Part shown: positions 54,208 through 63,817 of the stretch, piece after piece
Position numbering within the stretch: position 1 is the first letter of the stretch
How the letters are laid out: every line of letters starts with the position of its first letter
DNA from: Uliginosibacterium sp.
Lineage (GTDB): Bacteria > Pseudomonadota > Gammaproteobacteria > Burkholderiales > Rhodocyclaceae
Direction: 5' to 3'
Assembly: GCA_016718265.1 (NCBI GenBank)
Contig: JADKDZ010000003.1
Span: 392,001-456,000 of the forward strand
Length of the DNA: 64,000 nt
Notes under the pieces: model-generated
Databases searched by the model: none
What the model was told of the DNA's origin: nothing
Seen by the model: the letters and a program-made list of their open reading frames with translations, nothing else
Translations under genes and position numbers: made by a program

Positions 54208-55240
54208 ATGAAAACAAAACTGTGCGGTGTCGAGGTGCTGCGATTTCTGACCGCTGTTTGGGTCGTTTCGTTTCACGCTTTACCTCACTACGATGCGATT
54301 AACGCAGTTGATATTGGTTTTTTTAGGGGTTTTATTGAATTAGGATATTTTGGCGTAGATGTATTTTTTGTTTTAAGCGGATATGTATTGGCTCGAAGTT
54401 ACTTTTCAGAAAAAATTTCTCCTCCAAAGTTTTTGGAAGTAGTATTAGATCGCTTGATAAAAATATATGTACCCTATTGGATAGTTTTTATTGCGACAAT
54501 AACCGTATTGCCGTGGTTAGGATGGCCGGAATTGCGCAACAAGGAAATCGTTAATTCCGTTTTTCTAGCCACAAATGTCGGAAATCTCTTAGTTATTCCT
54601 CCTGTTTGGTTTTAGTGCATCTCCTCTACTTTAATATTTTATTTTTTATTACGCTACTTTTTTCAGTGCGCACTCGCATATTTTTCTGGATTATTTTTCC
54701 TGTCGCTTGCATTGCCTTGTCTATAATTTTCTCGCAGAGTTCATTTATCCTAGATCCGATAGTTATGGAGTTTGGCTTTGGGCTATTTCTGTCGAAGATG
54801 AATATCGAAGGGAGAAGAATATTATTCTCTGTTGTGGCATTTGTTTTGGCGGCTGTTTTTTTTACAATATCAGTCCAGATTGGAATTGCTGCTGCGATGT
54901 TCTATAGATCGCTTACCTATGGAGTTGCCGCAGTCGGGGTTGTCGTTCTCTCAGTAACGCTAGCGACTGGCGGAAGGGGTATCTCATCTGTTGGAGCGTT
55001 GGGGGGTATGCCTACCCTATTTATTTAATTCATTATTCTCTTCTTGAGTTTATCGCATATTCTGGAATTCGAAATATCGTATCTCGTCAGCCTGAATTTC
55101 TGAGAAGTTTAGTGCCTTTGTTGTTTTTGATGTTTGTGGTTTATGTGGCGGCACTCCTTCAAACATATGTTTTTACTACAGCGGTGAATTACACGAAAAA
55201 TCGGTTTTCTTCGGCAAAGAAAGAATGGAGTGCAGGTTAA
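54208..55240 (+). pseudogene. Acyltransferase family 3, two frameshifts
   Basis: The reconstructed protein of about 344 residues begins GVEVLRFLTAVWVVSFHALP and has YFGVDVFFVLSGYVLAR, the acyltransferase-3 hallmarks. Eight or more further hydrophobic helices follow, with YAYPIYLIHYSLLEFIAYSG near the end. The frame is lost at 54610-54613 (T run, one short: PVWF should run into LVHLLYFN) and at the six-G run 55001-55006 (one short). It would O-acetylate a sugar of the glycan. The sequence is AT-rich and rich in Phe/Ile codons ending in T or A, unlike the flanking core genes, which suggests transfer. Confidence 0.8.
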
Positions 55241-55295
55241 AATATCCTGAGGGTTTCTGTTTTCTGTAAACGTCCGCAGTGCGTTTTTGGAATTG

Positions 55296-57073
55296 ATGAT
55301 AATGGATTATTTCATTAGTGCTAAGAGTTCTTTCTCTTTATCGCATTTCAGTCAGATATTTTTATTCTTTTTCTGTACAGTTGGTTATGGTTTTACCGTA
55401 ACAAAACCACTCTTCAATAGAGAGGGGTTTGGCGTGTTTTTTTTAGTCTCGCTTTCAAGTTGCATAGGATTTGGTTTTGTAATTATCGCGCTTCAGGTGC
55501 TCGGGATCGTTGGATGTTTGAGTAGAAGCGGAGCAACAATATTAGTTTTAAATGGGGTGATCCTCTTCGTTTTGGCGTTACGCGGGAGGGGGGTTGGCAA
55601 TGCTAAGCTGAATTTTACGCCATTTGCGACCCTTGTTTTTTTTGGATATGCGTTAATAGTTGCCATAATCCTCTGCGATATTTCTGTTAGATCATTGTAT
55701 CCACCCCTTGCGTGGGATGAGGTTTCTTATCATCTTCCATATGCTAAGGCGTGGGCAGAAAATGGAGGACTAATAGTTGTACCTAGCCTTCGGTTTCCTC
55801 TTTTCCCGCTAAATTTTAACCTGCTATATACGTTGGGTTTTCTGTATAAAAGCGATATTTTTTCGCATTTTGTACATGCGTTGGCTGGTGTGGTAACCGC
55901 TTTCGGGGTGTATGGGTACGCTCTAAGTATTTGCGGTAGGCCTGCAGCCTTATTGTCGTCTGGGTTTTATATATACTTAGTTTATGGGCTGTTTGGTGGC
56001 GCCTACATAGACCTCGGGCTTTCGATGTTTGTGTTTTTTTCTTTGCATGTTTATTCATGTGGGTAAAAAACGAAAATAAAATACTCCTCTATGTTTCTGC
56101 TTTTTTTTTTGCTAGGAGTGTCTTTCGGAATTAAATACCATGCTTTATTACTTGCTCCAATATATGCCTTATTTGTTTTAACAAAGATGAGTGGGCGTCG
56201 TCGTGTATGGAGTGTTTTGGGGTTGGGTTGCCTTGCCGTGCGTTTATTGGTATATCCGCAGTTATTTTATATCCGGAAATCCTTTTCATCCTTTTGCCTC
56301 TGATTTTTTCGGGTATTGGAATTGGGATCGTGTTGATGTTGAGTTGCAGTTGTTTGATGTCAAAAGGATACGTGATTGGCCAGATTATGTTCTGTTTCTA
56401 AGCGTTGGTGGCGTCGCTGGCTTTTTGGGGAAAGAAAGGCTTTCTTTTGGGTATATTTTTGTTTTTTGTGTGTATGCATTTTTGTCATGGTATTTCACAA
56501 CGCATTACTCAAGATACTTGGTTTTCGCTTACCCGTTTTTCGCAGTGTTGATTGGGTGTGGAGGAGGGGCTTTATTTAAGATTCTAGCCTCGTTGTTTGG
56601 TGAGAAGTCGGTTGGGTTGGTGTGTTTAGGGGGCGACTCTGTTTTTTTTGAGTAAATATTTAATTCCTCATATTTCTATTGGATATAATTTTATTCCGTT
56701 TAATGCAAAAATCCGCGATGATTTTTTATACGCAAATTTGCGATCGTATTCGGCTGGTGAATACTTAAAAAGAAATCCTGAGTGGAGTGTTGTGCAGATT
56801 GGGTTTGAGTCTGAAATTTATTACTTACCGGATTCTGTCATCGGCGACATCATGGGTTTTTCTCGTTATAGAGATTTTTATGGCTTAGACGCAAGACAAT
56901 TGGCGAATAAAATGAAGTTGATGGGTAGAAATGCGATTCTTTTATCGCCAATCGATGCTGGTGTGGCTGCGCTGCGGAAAAGCGATGATTTTGCATATTG
57001 TTTTAGAGTATTAGTTGAATCAAAATCCTCAGTTTTGTATGGGTTGAACAGTAGGTGTGATCGAGTTCCGTAG
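55296..57073 (+). pseudogene. GT-C type membrane glycosyltransferase (GtrC-like), three frameshifts
   Basis: The reconstructed protein of about 590 residues has many hydrophobic helices. An acidic loop WDEVSYHLPYAKAWAENGG follows early helices and is then succeeded by FPLFPLNFNLLY and, later, ISGNPFHPFASDFFG. This resembles lipid-phosphosugar-dependent glycosyltransferases (GT39/GT83 style). Frames change near 56055-56110 (including a 10-T run at 56101-56110), near 56190-56290, and at the T8 run near 56642-56649. The remaining C-terminal soluble part (YLKRNPEWSVVQIGFESEI) ends at 57073. It lies upstream of gtrA- and gtrB-like genes, so it may be the specific transferase of a three-gene glycan decoration system. 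GC content is low. Confidence 0.65.
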
Positions 57074-57875
57074 ATTCTATTGTCCAACGCAAGGTTAAAG
57101 CCACCGGCTATAGACGGCTTGTTCGGATGGTGAAAATTTAGCCCATTAATGAAAGGGTTGAGGCAGTAGAAAAACTAGTTTTCGATGCGAACAAAATTGA
57201 CCATGAAATCCTACCCCCAAAACGGCTCAGAATCGTCGATCACAGCCTCGGTAAGGGGCAATGGACCCCAGTATTTACACCGGGTTATGGAAATCCGAGT
57301 TTTTCTACACCCTCGTTAGGTGCGGCAGCCTGCAGTGCTTTAAATTGAGTACCTCGTCGTATGAATTACGACGCGTACTACAAAGATTTGTTTGGAGATC
57401 GAAGGGGCGTTCGGGGGGGGATACGGTGCTTGAGATTCGGTTCGTGAAAAGAGTACAGCGCAACCGTTGCAACTACATGTTCGCGAGCACTCCGTGCCGT
57501 TCATGAGGCGGAGTGAGGCGCTGGTTCAGAGAGGGGTGTTACGCGAGTATTTTTCGCGTCGCGATAAGATAAATGACATAAATGTATTTTGGGTGCGTTA
57601 ATATAGTGGGCTGTGTTATTTCGCAGGCGAGTGTAGTCGGGTTAGTGTTCTCGGTTGTTATGTGATTGGCGGGTTTTATTTTGCGTAAGAATTGAGCAAG
57701 CGACAGTGGTTGAATGCGTTTGGGGTTATGTTGGGAGTAGCGATTGGTAGATATTGTCCGCGTTTTATGCGCGCAACTTTACGAATTCACCTGAGATCAG
57801 TGGGGGGCGTTCGCTGTTCCAACCTTATTCATAACAAGGTGTGTGTGGCATATTGCATATATCGGGAGTTTAAGA
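57074..57875 (+). other. 800 bp of disrupted sequence, no intact gene
   Basis: No frame is open for more than about 80 codons. Peptide-like pieces on the plus strand include RVEAVEKLVFDANKIDHEIL (about 57155-57215), then MNYDAYYKDLFGDRRG and DTVLEI (57361-57430), the latter faintly like a methyltransferase start, and QWLNAFGVMLGVAIG (about 57700). They do not join into one convincing protein. The stretch looks like a coding region broken by several indels; I cannot assign a family. Confidence 0.4.
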
Positions 57876-58261
57876 TTGTTTTTTTTGGGCTTTATTAAAT
57901 ATTTTATTGTTGGCGGTGCTCAGTTTGTTTTGGACGTCGTTGTTCGTTATTTTTCTTTTTTGGCGTTAACTTGGTGATCGCCAACGTGGCAAGCCGTTTT
58001 TTGGCTGCAGTTTTGGGTTATTTCCTAAACAGGCGGTACTCTTTTGGCGGAATGAGAGCTGGCACTAGCGAGCGAAAACAGTTTTACGGTATTGGTTTTG
58101 GGGTGCATGACTTTGGTGAGTACCCATTTGATTAAAATTTTATTGTCTTGTTGTTCGCATTATGGATTATCATTTTCCGTAAAAATCCTATTGAATTGGC
58201 TCTTTGCGTGGTTGGCTATATTGTTTCTAAGTTATGGGTGTTTTCTCATGATCGCAGATAA
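57876..58261 (+). pseudogene. GtrA-family flippase-like protein, multiple frameshifts
   Basis: Pieces in order are GFIKYFIVGGAQFVLDVVV, then LVIANVASRFLAAVLGYFLNRRYSFGG, then KILLNWLFAWLAILF, and the end VSKLWVFSHDRR before a TAA at 58259-58261. This is the four-helix layout and the YFLNRRYSF signature of GtrA, a small membrane protein proposed to flip lipid-linked glucose. At least two indels are needed to join them. A TTG at 57876, 7 bp after GGGAG, is the likely start. The end overlaps the start of the GtrB-like gene. Confidence 0.7.
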
Positions 58262-59204
58262 AACGGTTGCAGTAGTAATTCCTTGCTTCAAGGTTCGGGC
58301 ATATTTTAAAGGTTTTAGAGAAAATTGGCCCTTATGTGGATGTTATTTACGTTGTTGATGATGCCTGTCCCGAGGGGTCTGGTCAGTTTGTTATAACCAA
58401 TGTTTCTGATCATAGAGTCAAAGTGATTTTCTGTGAGCAAAACATTGGGGTCGGGGGCGCGGTAATGACGGGTTACCGTGCAGCAATGGCAGACGGGTAT
58501 GACTGCTTGGTGAAAATTGATGGCGATGGGCAGATGGACCCTGCCTTGCTGCCTTCTTTTGTTATGCCTATCGCTAAAGGGCGTGCTGACTATACTAAGG
58601 GAAACAGATTTTATAATTTGGAAGACGTTGCAAGCATGCCAAAATTTCGGTTGATTGGTAATGCGGTGCTGTCATTCATGTGTAAGGCATCTTCAGGGTA
58701 TTGGCACTTGTTCGATCCTACAAATGGATATACGGCTATTAGTGCAAAGGTTGCAGCTATGCTGCCAATGACAAAAATAAGCAATCGATATTTCTTTGAG
58801 ACGGACATTCTTTTTAGGCTAGGAACTTTGGGAGCCGTTGTTAAAGATGTGCCAATGAAAGCAATATATGGCGATGAAGAGTCTAATTTAAAAATATCGA
58901 AGATATTAGGGGGGTTTTTTTTAGGGCATATTAAAAACTTCTTAAAAAGAATTTTTTATAATTACTTTATTAGAGGTTTTTCTATAGCTTCAGTTGAATT
59001 GATGTTCTCGATTTTGTTTTTGTTTTTTGTGTGTGCTACGGAGGTGTGAGGTGGTTTGAGTCTAGCGTGACCGGGATTCCGGCGTCCAGCGGTTCTGTCA
59101 TGTTGGCCGCTCTTCCTGTTATTTTGGGTGTACAGTTATTTCTTTCTTTTTTAGCATTTGATATGCAAAATCAGGCTAAATTTTCGCTTTATTCTGAAGA
59201 CTGA
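58248..59204 (+). pseudogene. GtrB/DPM1-like GT2 glycosyltransferase, two frameshifts
   Basis: The N-terminus KTVAVVIPCFKVR and then ILKVLEKIGPYVDVIYVVDDACPEGS are in different frames (break near 58295). The central part is intact: VGGAVMTGYRAAMADGYD, VKIDGDGQMDP (DXD) and DPTNGYTAISA. After a second break near 59035 the end reads GIPASSGSVMLAALPVILGVQLFLSFLAFD, two membrane helices typical of bactoprenol-phosphate glycosyltransferases. It would make the lipid-phosphate sugar donor used by the upstream GT-C protein. Its TGA at 59202-59204 coincides with the proposed left end of the IS element, so the last codons may be IS-derived. Confidence 0.75.
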
Positions 59205-59216
59205 ATTGGGGCCCCC

Positions 59217-59238
59217 CGCGTCAGAATAGTTGTCGCCT
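59217..59238. repeat. IS3 left inverted-repeat core
   Basis: This 22-bp segment matches the complement of 60848-60870 at about 17 positions, including GCGTCA, TAGTTG and CGCCT blocks. Confidence 0.7.
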
Positions 59239-59276
59239 CAATACGATCCTGAAACTGGGGGCGATAAGGAAGCAAG

Positions 59277-59750
59277 ATGGCTCGATTTGGTGAAGCATTC
59301 AAGAACAGGGTGATGGCGCGGTTGTTGCCGCCGGAGAGCGCAGACGTTGGGGTTGTCTCGCGTGAGGTGGGCGTATCGGTGCAGACCTTGGAGCGATGGC
59401 GTGAAGTTGCGCAGTCCAGGCCCGCCCGAGGGCGGGCCTGGACTGCGCGCGCACGACTGGAGTCGGTGATCACAACCGCGGCGTTGGACGAGGCGGGCAA
59501 GAGCGCCTGGTGCCGCGAGCATGGCGTCTATCCCGCTGAACTCGAACAATGGCAGCAAAGCGCCATGACTGCACTGGCCGAGCCAGAAGAGCAGCGCGCC
59601 AGCCCGCAATCGACACGGCAGGACCGGCAGCGCATAAAATCCCTCGAACGGGAGTTGGCACGCAAAGAAAAGGCTTTGGCAGAGGCTGCGGCCCTGCTGG
59701 TGCTCTCAAAAAAAGTCGGGGCGATCTTCAGCAGGGGCGAGGACGAATGA
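59277..59750 (+). CDS. IS3-family transposase OrfA
   Basis: This 157-aa protein has an N-terminal helix-turn-helix (GEAFKNRVMARLLPPES, VGVSVQTLERWREV) that recognises the IS ends, then a region ending in a Lys/Glu-rich coiled coil (RIKSLERELARKEKALAEAAALL) expected for the leucine-zipper of IS3 OrfA. AAGGA precedes the ATG. It contains a perfect 40-nt palindrome (59409-59448) and near its end an A7 slippery run. It overlaps orfB by 4 bp. Confidence 0.9.
   Translation: MARFGEAFKNRVMARLLPPESADVGVVSREVGVSVQTLERWREVAQSRPARGRAWTARARLESVITTAALDEAGKSAWCREHGVYPAELEQWQQSAMTALAEPEEQRASPQSTRQDRQRIKSLERELARKEKALAEAAALLVLSKKVGAIFSRGEDE
59409..59448. repeat. Perfect 19-bp inverted repeat with 2-nt centre inside orfA
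   Basis: The arm at 59409-59427 (GCGCAGTCCAGGCCCGCCC) is exactly repeated inverted at 59430-59448, separated by GA. As RNA it would form a very stable hairpin in the orfA message. Confidence 0.9.
59708..59714 (+). promoter_or_regulatory. Probable -1 ribosomal frameshift site (A7)
   Basis: The heptamer A-AAA-AAA lies in the orfA frame (Ser-Lys-Lys codons). A -1 slip here enters the orfB frame, which is open from 59549, giving an OrfAB fusion transposase as in other IS3 elements. Confidence 0.7.
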
Positions 59751-60844
59751 TCGGCCTCGAAGATCGCCAGAACCTGACCCAGGACATTGCCGTAGCCCGC
59801 ACCGCAGGTGCTCGGCTGCGCCCGGCTTGCGAGGTGGCCGGTATCGACGCTCGCACCCTGCAACGCTGGCAAGCCGATGCCGATAGCGCCCTGTGTGTCG
59901 GCGATCTGCGCCCCCACGCTGTGCGCCCACCCGTTGCGCATGCACTCAGTCAAGAGGAGCGAGGCCGCGTACTGGCTGCCGCCAATGCGCCACGCTTTGC
60001 CTCACTGCCGCCTGCGCGCATTGTGCCTATGCTGGCCGACGAAGGCATCTATCTGGCCAGCGAATCAACCTTCAGCCGCATCTTGCGCGAGCATGGCCAA
60101 ACGGCTCACCGAGGCCGCGCCAAAGCGCCCAAGGCCTCACGCCCACCGACCACCCACATCGCCAGCGCCCCCGGCCAGGTGTGGTGCTGGGACATGACCT
60201 ACCTGCCCACAAAAATCATCGGACAATGGTTTTATCTCTACCTGATCCTTGACCTCTATAGCCGCAAGATCGTCGGATGGGCGGTGCATGCGGAAGACTC
60301 ATCCACGCATGCAGCCCACCTGGTGCGGCGCACGGCACTGGCCGAAGGTATTGCCGCGCAGCAGACCAAGCCGGTGCTGCACGGGGATAACGGCGCCACA
60401 CTCAAGGCCACCAGCGTGCTGGCCATGCTCCAATGGCTGAGCATCGAACCCTCGTACTCCCGGCCACGAGTGAGTGATGACAACGCCTACGCTGAAGCCC
60501 TGTTCCGCACGGCCAAATACCGACCGGAGTTCCCGGCCCGAGGCTTTGCAGACCTGCAAGCCGCGCAGAACTGGGCCGCAGGATTCGTGCACTGGTACAA
60601 CGTCGAGCACCGGCACAGCGGCATTCGCTACGTCAGCCCGGCGCAGCGCCATGCAGGAGAAGATCAGAACATTCTGGAGGCTCGCCACGCTTTGTATCTG
60701 AAGGCGCGTGAGGCGCATCCAGCGCGGTGGACTGGCGATACGCGAGACTGGTCACACATCAAAGCAGTTGCCCTCAATCCAGAACGTGACTACGTCGTTC
60801 AGGAAAGTCTAAACAAAATGCATACTCAGGCAAAAGCAGCATGA
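59747..60844 (+). CDS. IS3-family transposase OrfB (DDE integrase)
   Basis: This roughly 365-aa catalytic subunit has an N-terminal HTH_21-like region (ARIVPMLADEGIYLASESTFSRILRE). The rve-type integrase core has the acidic triad in CWDMTYLP (D), VLHGDNGATL (D) and DDNAYAEALFRTAKY (E). The C-terminal WYNVEHRHSGIRYVSPAQRH segment is diagnostic. ATG 59747 overlaps the orfA stop; in vivo it is probably mainly made as OrfAB through frameshifting at 59708-59714. The gene is intact, in contrast to its left-hand neighbours. Confidence 0.93.
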   Translation: MIGLEDRQNLTQDIAVARTAGARLRPACEVAGIDARTLQRWQADADSALCVGDLRPHAVRPPVAHALSQEERGRVLAAANAPRFASLPPARIVPMLADEGIYLASESTFSRILREHGQTAHRGRAKAPKASRPPTTHIASAPGQVWCWDMTYLPTKIIGQWFYLYLILDLYSRKIVGWAVHAEDSSTHAAHLVRRTALAEGIAAQQTKPVLHGDNGATLKATSVLAMLQWLSIEPSYSRPRVSDDNAYAEALFRTAKYRPEFPARGFADLQAAQNWAAGFVHWYNVEHRHSGIRYVSPAQRHAGEDQNILEARHALYLKAREAHPARWTGDTRDWSHIKAVALNPERDYVVQESLNKMHTQAKAA

Positions 60845-60847
60845 CTC

Positions 60848-60870
60848 AGGCGGCAACTACCTTGACGCGC
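60848..60870. repeat. IS3 right inverted-repeat core
   Basis: This is the counterpart of 59217-59238, beginning 4 bp after the orfB stop. The terminal CA may lie further right, at 60899-60900. Confidence 0.65.
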
Positions 60871-60924
60871 GCCGCTAGCGCCCCGCCTGGGGCTAACTCA
60901 GAACTCAGAGAAGCAGTGATATAG

Positions 60925-62054
60925 ATGGGTTGTCGTACGATTGATCGGAACGTCTCATTGCATATAGCGTCATTGGACGCGTTGCGAGGTATTGCTGCGC
61001 TATCGGTATTCATTTACCACATCGGGGCCATGACTAATCTTCTGGCCTGGGCGCCGTTGATACAGCGCCTTTCTTCGGTGGGGATGTTGGGGGTAGACCT
61101 ATTGTTCGGCTTGAGCGGGTATTTATATGTAGCTCGATTGTTCGTCCGCTTGATTGGAGCGCCGCCAAGTTTGCTTCTAGACGTGTTAGAAGGATTGCCC
61201 CAGCGTACTATTGTTCGATCTTTGTGGTGGTCATATCAGCCACTATTGTCTCGGGCTGGGCAGGGTGGATGCCACTGGTGGATGTGTTTGTTCACGGCTT
61301 GTTTTTGCACAATTTGTTTCCCGAGTTTATCGTCGGCATTAACGGTGCGTATTGGACCCTCGGCGTCGAAGCCGGGTTTTACTTGGTGGCCATGCTGTGC
61401 GCCCCTTGGTTGCGAAGCAAGGAGCGCTGCCTCTGGGTTTTCAGTGCATGGTGTGGCTGTGCCGTACTGTGGCGTCTAGGCGTTTATATTCTGGCACCCA
61501 CAGACGCGTGGACTCGTTTCTTCTTCGCCACGCAATTGCCAGGTTGCATGGATGGTTTTGCAGTTGGAGGCCTTGTGGCATATGGGGAGCGCTACTGGGC
61601 GAACTGGAAGTGGTTTCGTTCTATAGCACTGTTTCGAGCCGGCTATTTTTCCAGTGTATTTTTAATGGCTTTGTTTTACTTGGTTTTCGGCTATTTGTGG
61701 TTCTTCGGTGAAGAGTACTGGTTTAGATTTGGCTCTGCGGTTGTATGGAGGCTTGTTCTGTACGCTTCATTTGGCGGGCTATTGATTTATTTCATGAAGT
61801 TGAACGAGAGCGACGGTGTAGGCGCCCTGCTGAGCGCTTCAGGCTTGCCTGCTTTGGGGAAAGTTAGCTTTAGTTTCTATTTGTATCATATTCCGATGAT
61901 CGGGTTTGTGTCTTGGGCGTGGAGGATTGCCGGTATGGGCTCGGAGTGGGGGGGGCTGATTTTGGTTATGTTCGTTTTATCTTACTGTGTGGCCAAGCTC
62001 AGTTACTCATACGTCGAGGCGCCATTTATTTCTCGGAAGAGCGCTGAGTCGTGA
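60925..62054 (+). pseudogene. Acyltransferase family 3 (OafA-like), one frameshift
   Basis: The reconstructed protein of about 376 residues has SLDALRGIAALSVFIYHIG and GMLGVDLLFGLSGYLYVAR at the N-terminus. The frame then changes near 61131-61140, where one base appears missing. It continues as FASRRVRRIAPAYYC, NGAYWTLGVEAGFYLVAML, FSFYLYHIPMIGF and SYSYVEAPFI, the standard order of an OafA-type sugar O-acyltransferase. As written, the first frame ends at 61479 in nonsense. It starts 24 bp after the IS element and ends 68 bp before gspE. It is GC-intermediate. Confidence 0.8.
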
Positions 62055-62122
62055 TTTCTCGCTCCCCGCGATTGGACGCTATCCCTTATGTTTTGTCTGA
62101 GTAAGCGTGTTCTCTAGCTGTT

Positions 62123-63817
62123 ATGGATGGGGTTATGACTCGATCGCTTTTGGGTGAGATACTTGTTTCTGATGGCCTGCTCAGTGCCAAGGACTTGGAG
62201 CGAGCTTTATCCGCTCAAGCTGAGCTTGGCGGTTTTCTCGGGAGGGTTCTAGTAAGTTTAGGCGTCGTTTCTGAGATTGACGTCGTGCGAGCTCTGAGTC
62301 GTCAGTTGGATATTCCGGTGCTAGGCGCGGAAGAGTTCCCAGTCGATCTCCCTCAGTTGTCGAACTTGTCGCTGGAATTCCTCCAATCAAATAGTGTTGT
62401 TCCAATAAGGGTCGACGGAGAACGCTTGTTGGTTGCGATGTTGATGCCTCAGGATTTGTATGTAACGAAAGCGCTAAGACTGGCCACTGGATTAGACGTT
62501 GTGCCTACTTTTGCATTGGAGGCGGATATAGGCGCGAGTCTAAAGCGTCTTCAAATCGATGCAGATCCAAGCGCACTTGACGAGGCACCGGAGATTAATG
62601 AAGCCGGCGATTTTGTTGAACACTTGAGAGACTTGGCGAGCGAGGCGCCTGTTATTCGATTGGTTAACTCACTGATCGGGAAGGTGACAGACATGAGAGC
62701 TTCGGATATTCATTTGGAGCCTTTCGAAGACTCGCTGCACGTTCGTTATCGTGTTGATGGGGTTATTCAGGCTGCCGACCCGATTCCTGGGCGATTGTCT
62801 GCTGCAGTTACATCTCGACTTAAGCTGCTTGCGCATTTGAATATTGCGGAGCGACGCCTTCCCCAGGATGGCCGCATCAAAATGCGAGTAAAAGGCCGAG
62901 AATTGGATTTGCGCGTGTCGTCTGTGCCGACCGTGCATGGCGAAAGCGTTGTCATGCGTGTCCTTGATCGCTCAAGCGTGCGCTTTGGGCTAGATGAGAT
63001 GGGCTTTAGCCCTGATACGCTTATAAAATTCAACGATTTATTGGCGCGGCCGCATGGGATCCTTCTGGTAACAGGACCAACGGGGTCCGGCAAGACAACC
63101 ACGTTGTATGCCGCCTTGTCTACGCTTGATTCTGATGCACTAAAGATACTGACGGTAGAAGATCCGGTTGAATATCAACTGGAGGGCATCAACCAAATTC
63201 AAGTTCTCCCTCAGATCGGGCTGACGTTTGGGCATGCTTTGCGCTCCATACTTCGGCAGGATCCAGACATCATCATGATCGGTGAAATGCGCGACGGTGA
63301 GACTGCGCAGATAGCCGTGCAGTCCGCACTAACCGGGCATTTGGTTCTGTCAACGCTTCATACCAACACAGCGGCGGGGGCTATTGTTCGTTTGCAGGAT
63401 ATGGGCGTTGAGCGTTATCTCATTACTTCTTCCGTCAATGGCGTGTTGGCGCAACGGTTGGTCAGACGTCTGTGCGATGAATGCAAAGCCCCGAAAGAGC
63501 TAGGCGTGGAAGAGTTGCGTCGGGCCGGTTTGTCGAGGTTCTCAGGCTCAAGTTCCGCCATCATATATGAGGCGCGAGGATGCCCAGCTTGCCGGGAGTC
63601 GGGGTATCGGGGCAGGACCGGCATTCATGAACTCTATGTGCTTGATGAAAAGATGCACCGAGCAATTATTGAAGGTGCCGATGCGACAGATTTACACGAG
63701 ATAGCGCGCCAGAGTGGCATGGTGACGCTTCACGAAGATGGTTTGCGCAAGGTTTTGGCTGGCGTGACGAGTCTTGACGAGGTTCTGCGCGTTACACAGG
63801 ATCAACAGGATGCCTGA
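62123..63817 (+). CDS. gspE: Type II secretion/type IV pilus-type assembly ATPase GspE
   Basis: This 564-aa hexameric traffic ATPase powers pseudopilus assembly at the inner membrane. An N-terminal T2SSE_N-type domain (LLGEILVSDGLLSAKDLERAL) is followed by the N2 region and the ATPase core. The core has Walker A GPTGSGKTTTLYAAL (about 318-332), the Asp box TVEDPVEYQL, Walker B PDIIMIGEMRDGET and the His box LSTLHTNTAAGAI. The tetracysteine zinc site is LCDECK and CPACRESGYRGRTGIHEL. Its stop overlaps the ATG of gspF. GspE and PilB are hard to separate from this alone; GspE is favoured by the EF pairing. Confidence 0.88.
   Translation: MDGVMTRSLLGEILVSDGLLSAKDLERALSAQAELGGFLGRVLVSLGVVSEIDVVRALSRQLDIPVLGAEEFPVDLPQLSNLSLEFLQSNSVVPIRVDGERLLVAMLMPQDLYVTKALRLATGLDVVPTFALEADIGASLKRLQIDADPSALDEAPEINEAGDFVEHLRDLASEAPVIRLVNSLIGKVTDMRASDIHLEPFEDSLHVRYRVDGVIQAADPIPGRLSAAVTSRLKLLAHLNIAERRLPQDGRIKMRVKGRELDLRVSSVPTVHGESVVMRVLDRSSVRFGLDEMGFSPDTLIKFNDLLARPHGILLVTGPTGSGKTTTLYAALSTLDSDALKILTVEDPVEYQLEGINQIQVLPQIGLTFGHALRSILRQDPDIIMIGEMRDGETAQIAVQSALTGHLVLSTLHTNTAAGAIVRLQDMGVERYLITSSVNGVLAQRLVRRLCDECKAPKELGVEELRRAGLSRFSGSSSAIIYEARGCPACRESGYRGRTGIHELYVLDEKMHRAIIEGADATDLHEIARQSGMVTLHEDGLRKVLAGVTSLDEVLRVTQDQQDA

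Larger units (their letters stand above)
59202..60900 (+). mobile_element. IS3-family insertion sequence with intact orfA and orfB
   Basis: Two overlapping transposase genes are flanked by imperfect inverted ends. The core match is CGCGTCAGAATAGTTGTCGCCT at the left (59217-59238) against the complement of 60848-60870 on the right. Extending outward to TG at 59202 (TGAATTG) and CA at 60900 (complement TGAGTTA) gives the usual IS3 termini, but this extension is inferred. I see no convincing target duplication (GAC before, GAA after). GC content is high, unlike the AT-rich genes at its left. The element separates the gtr-like genes from an acyltransferase. Confidence 0.85.
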
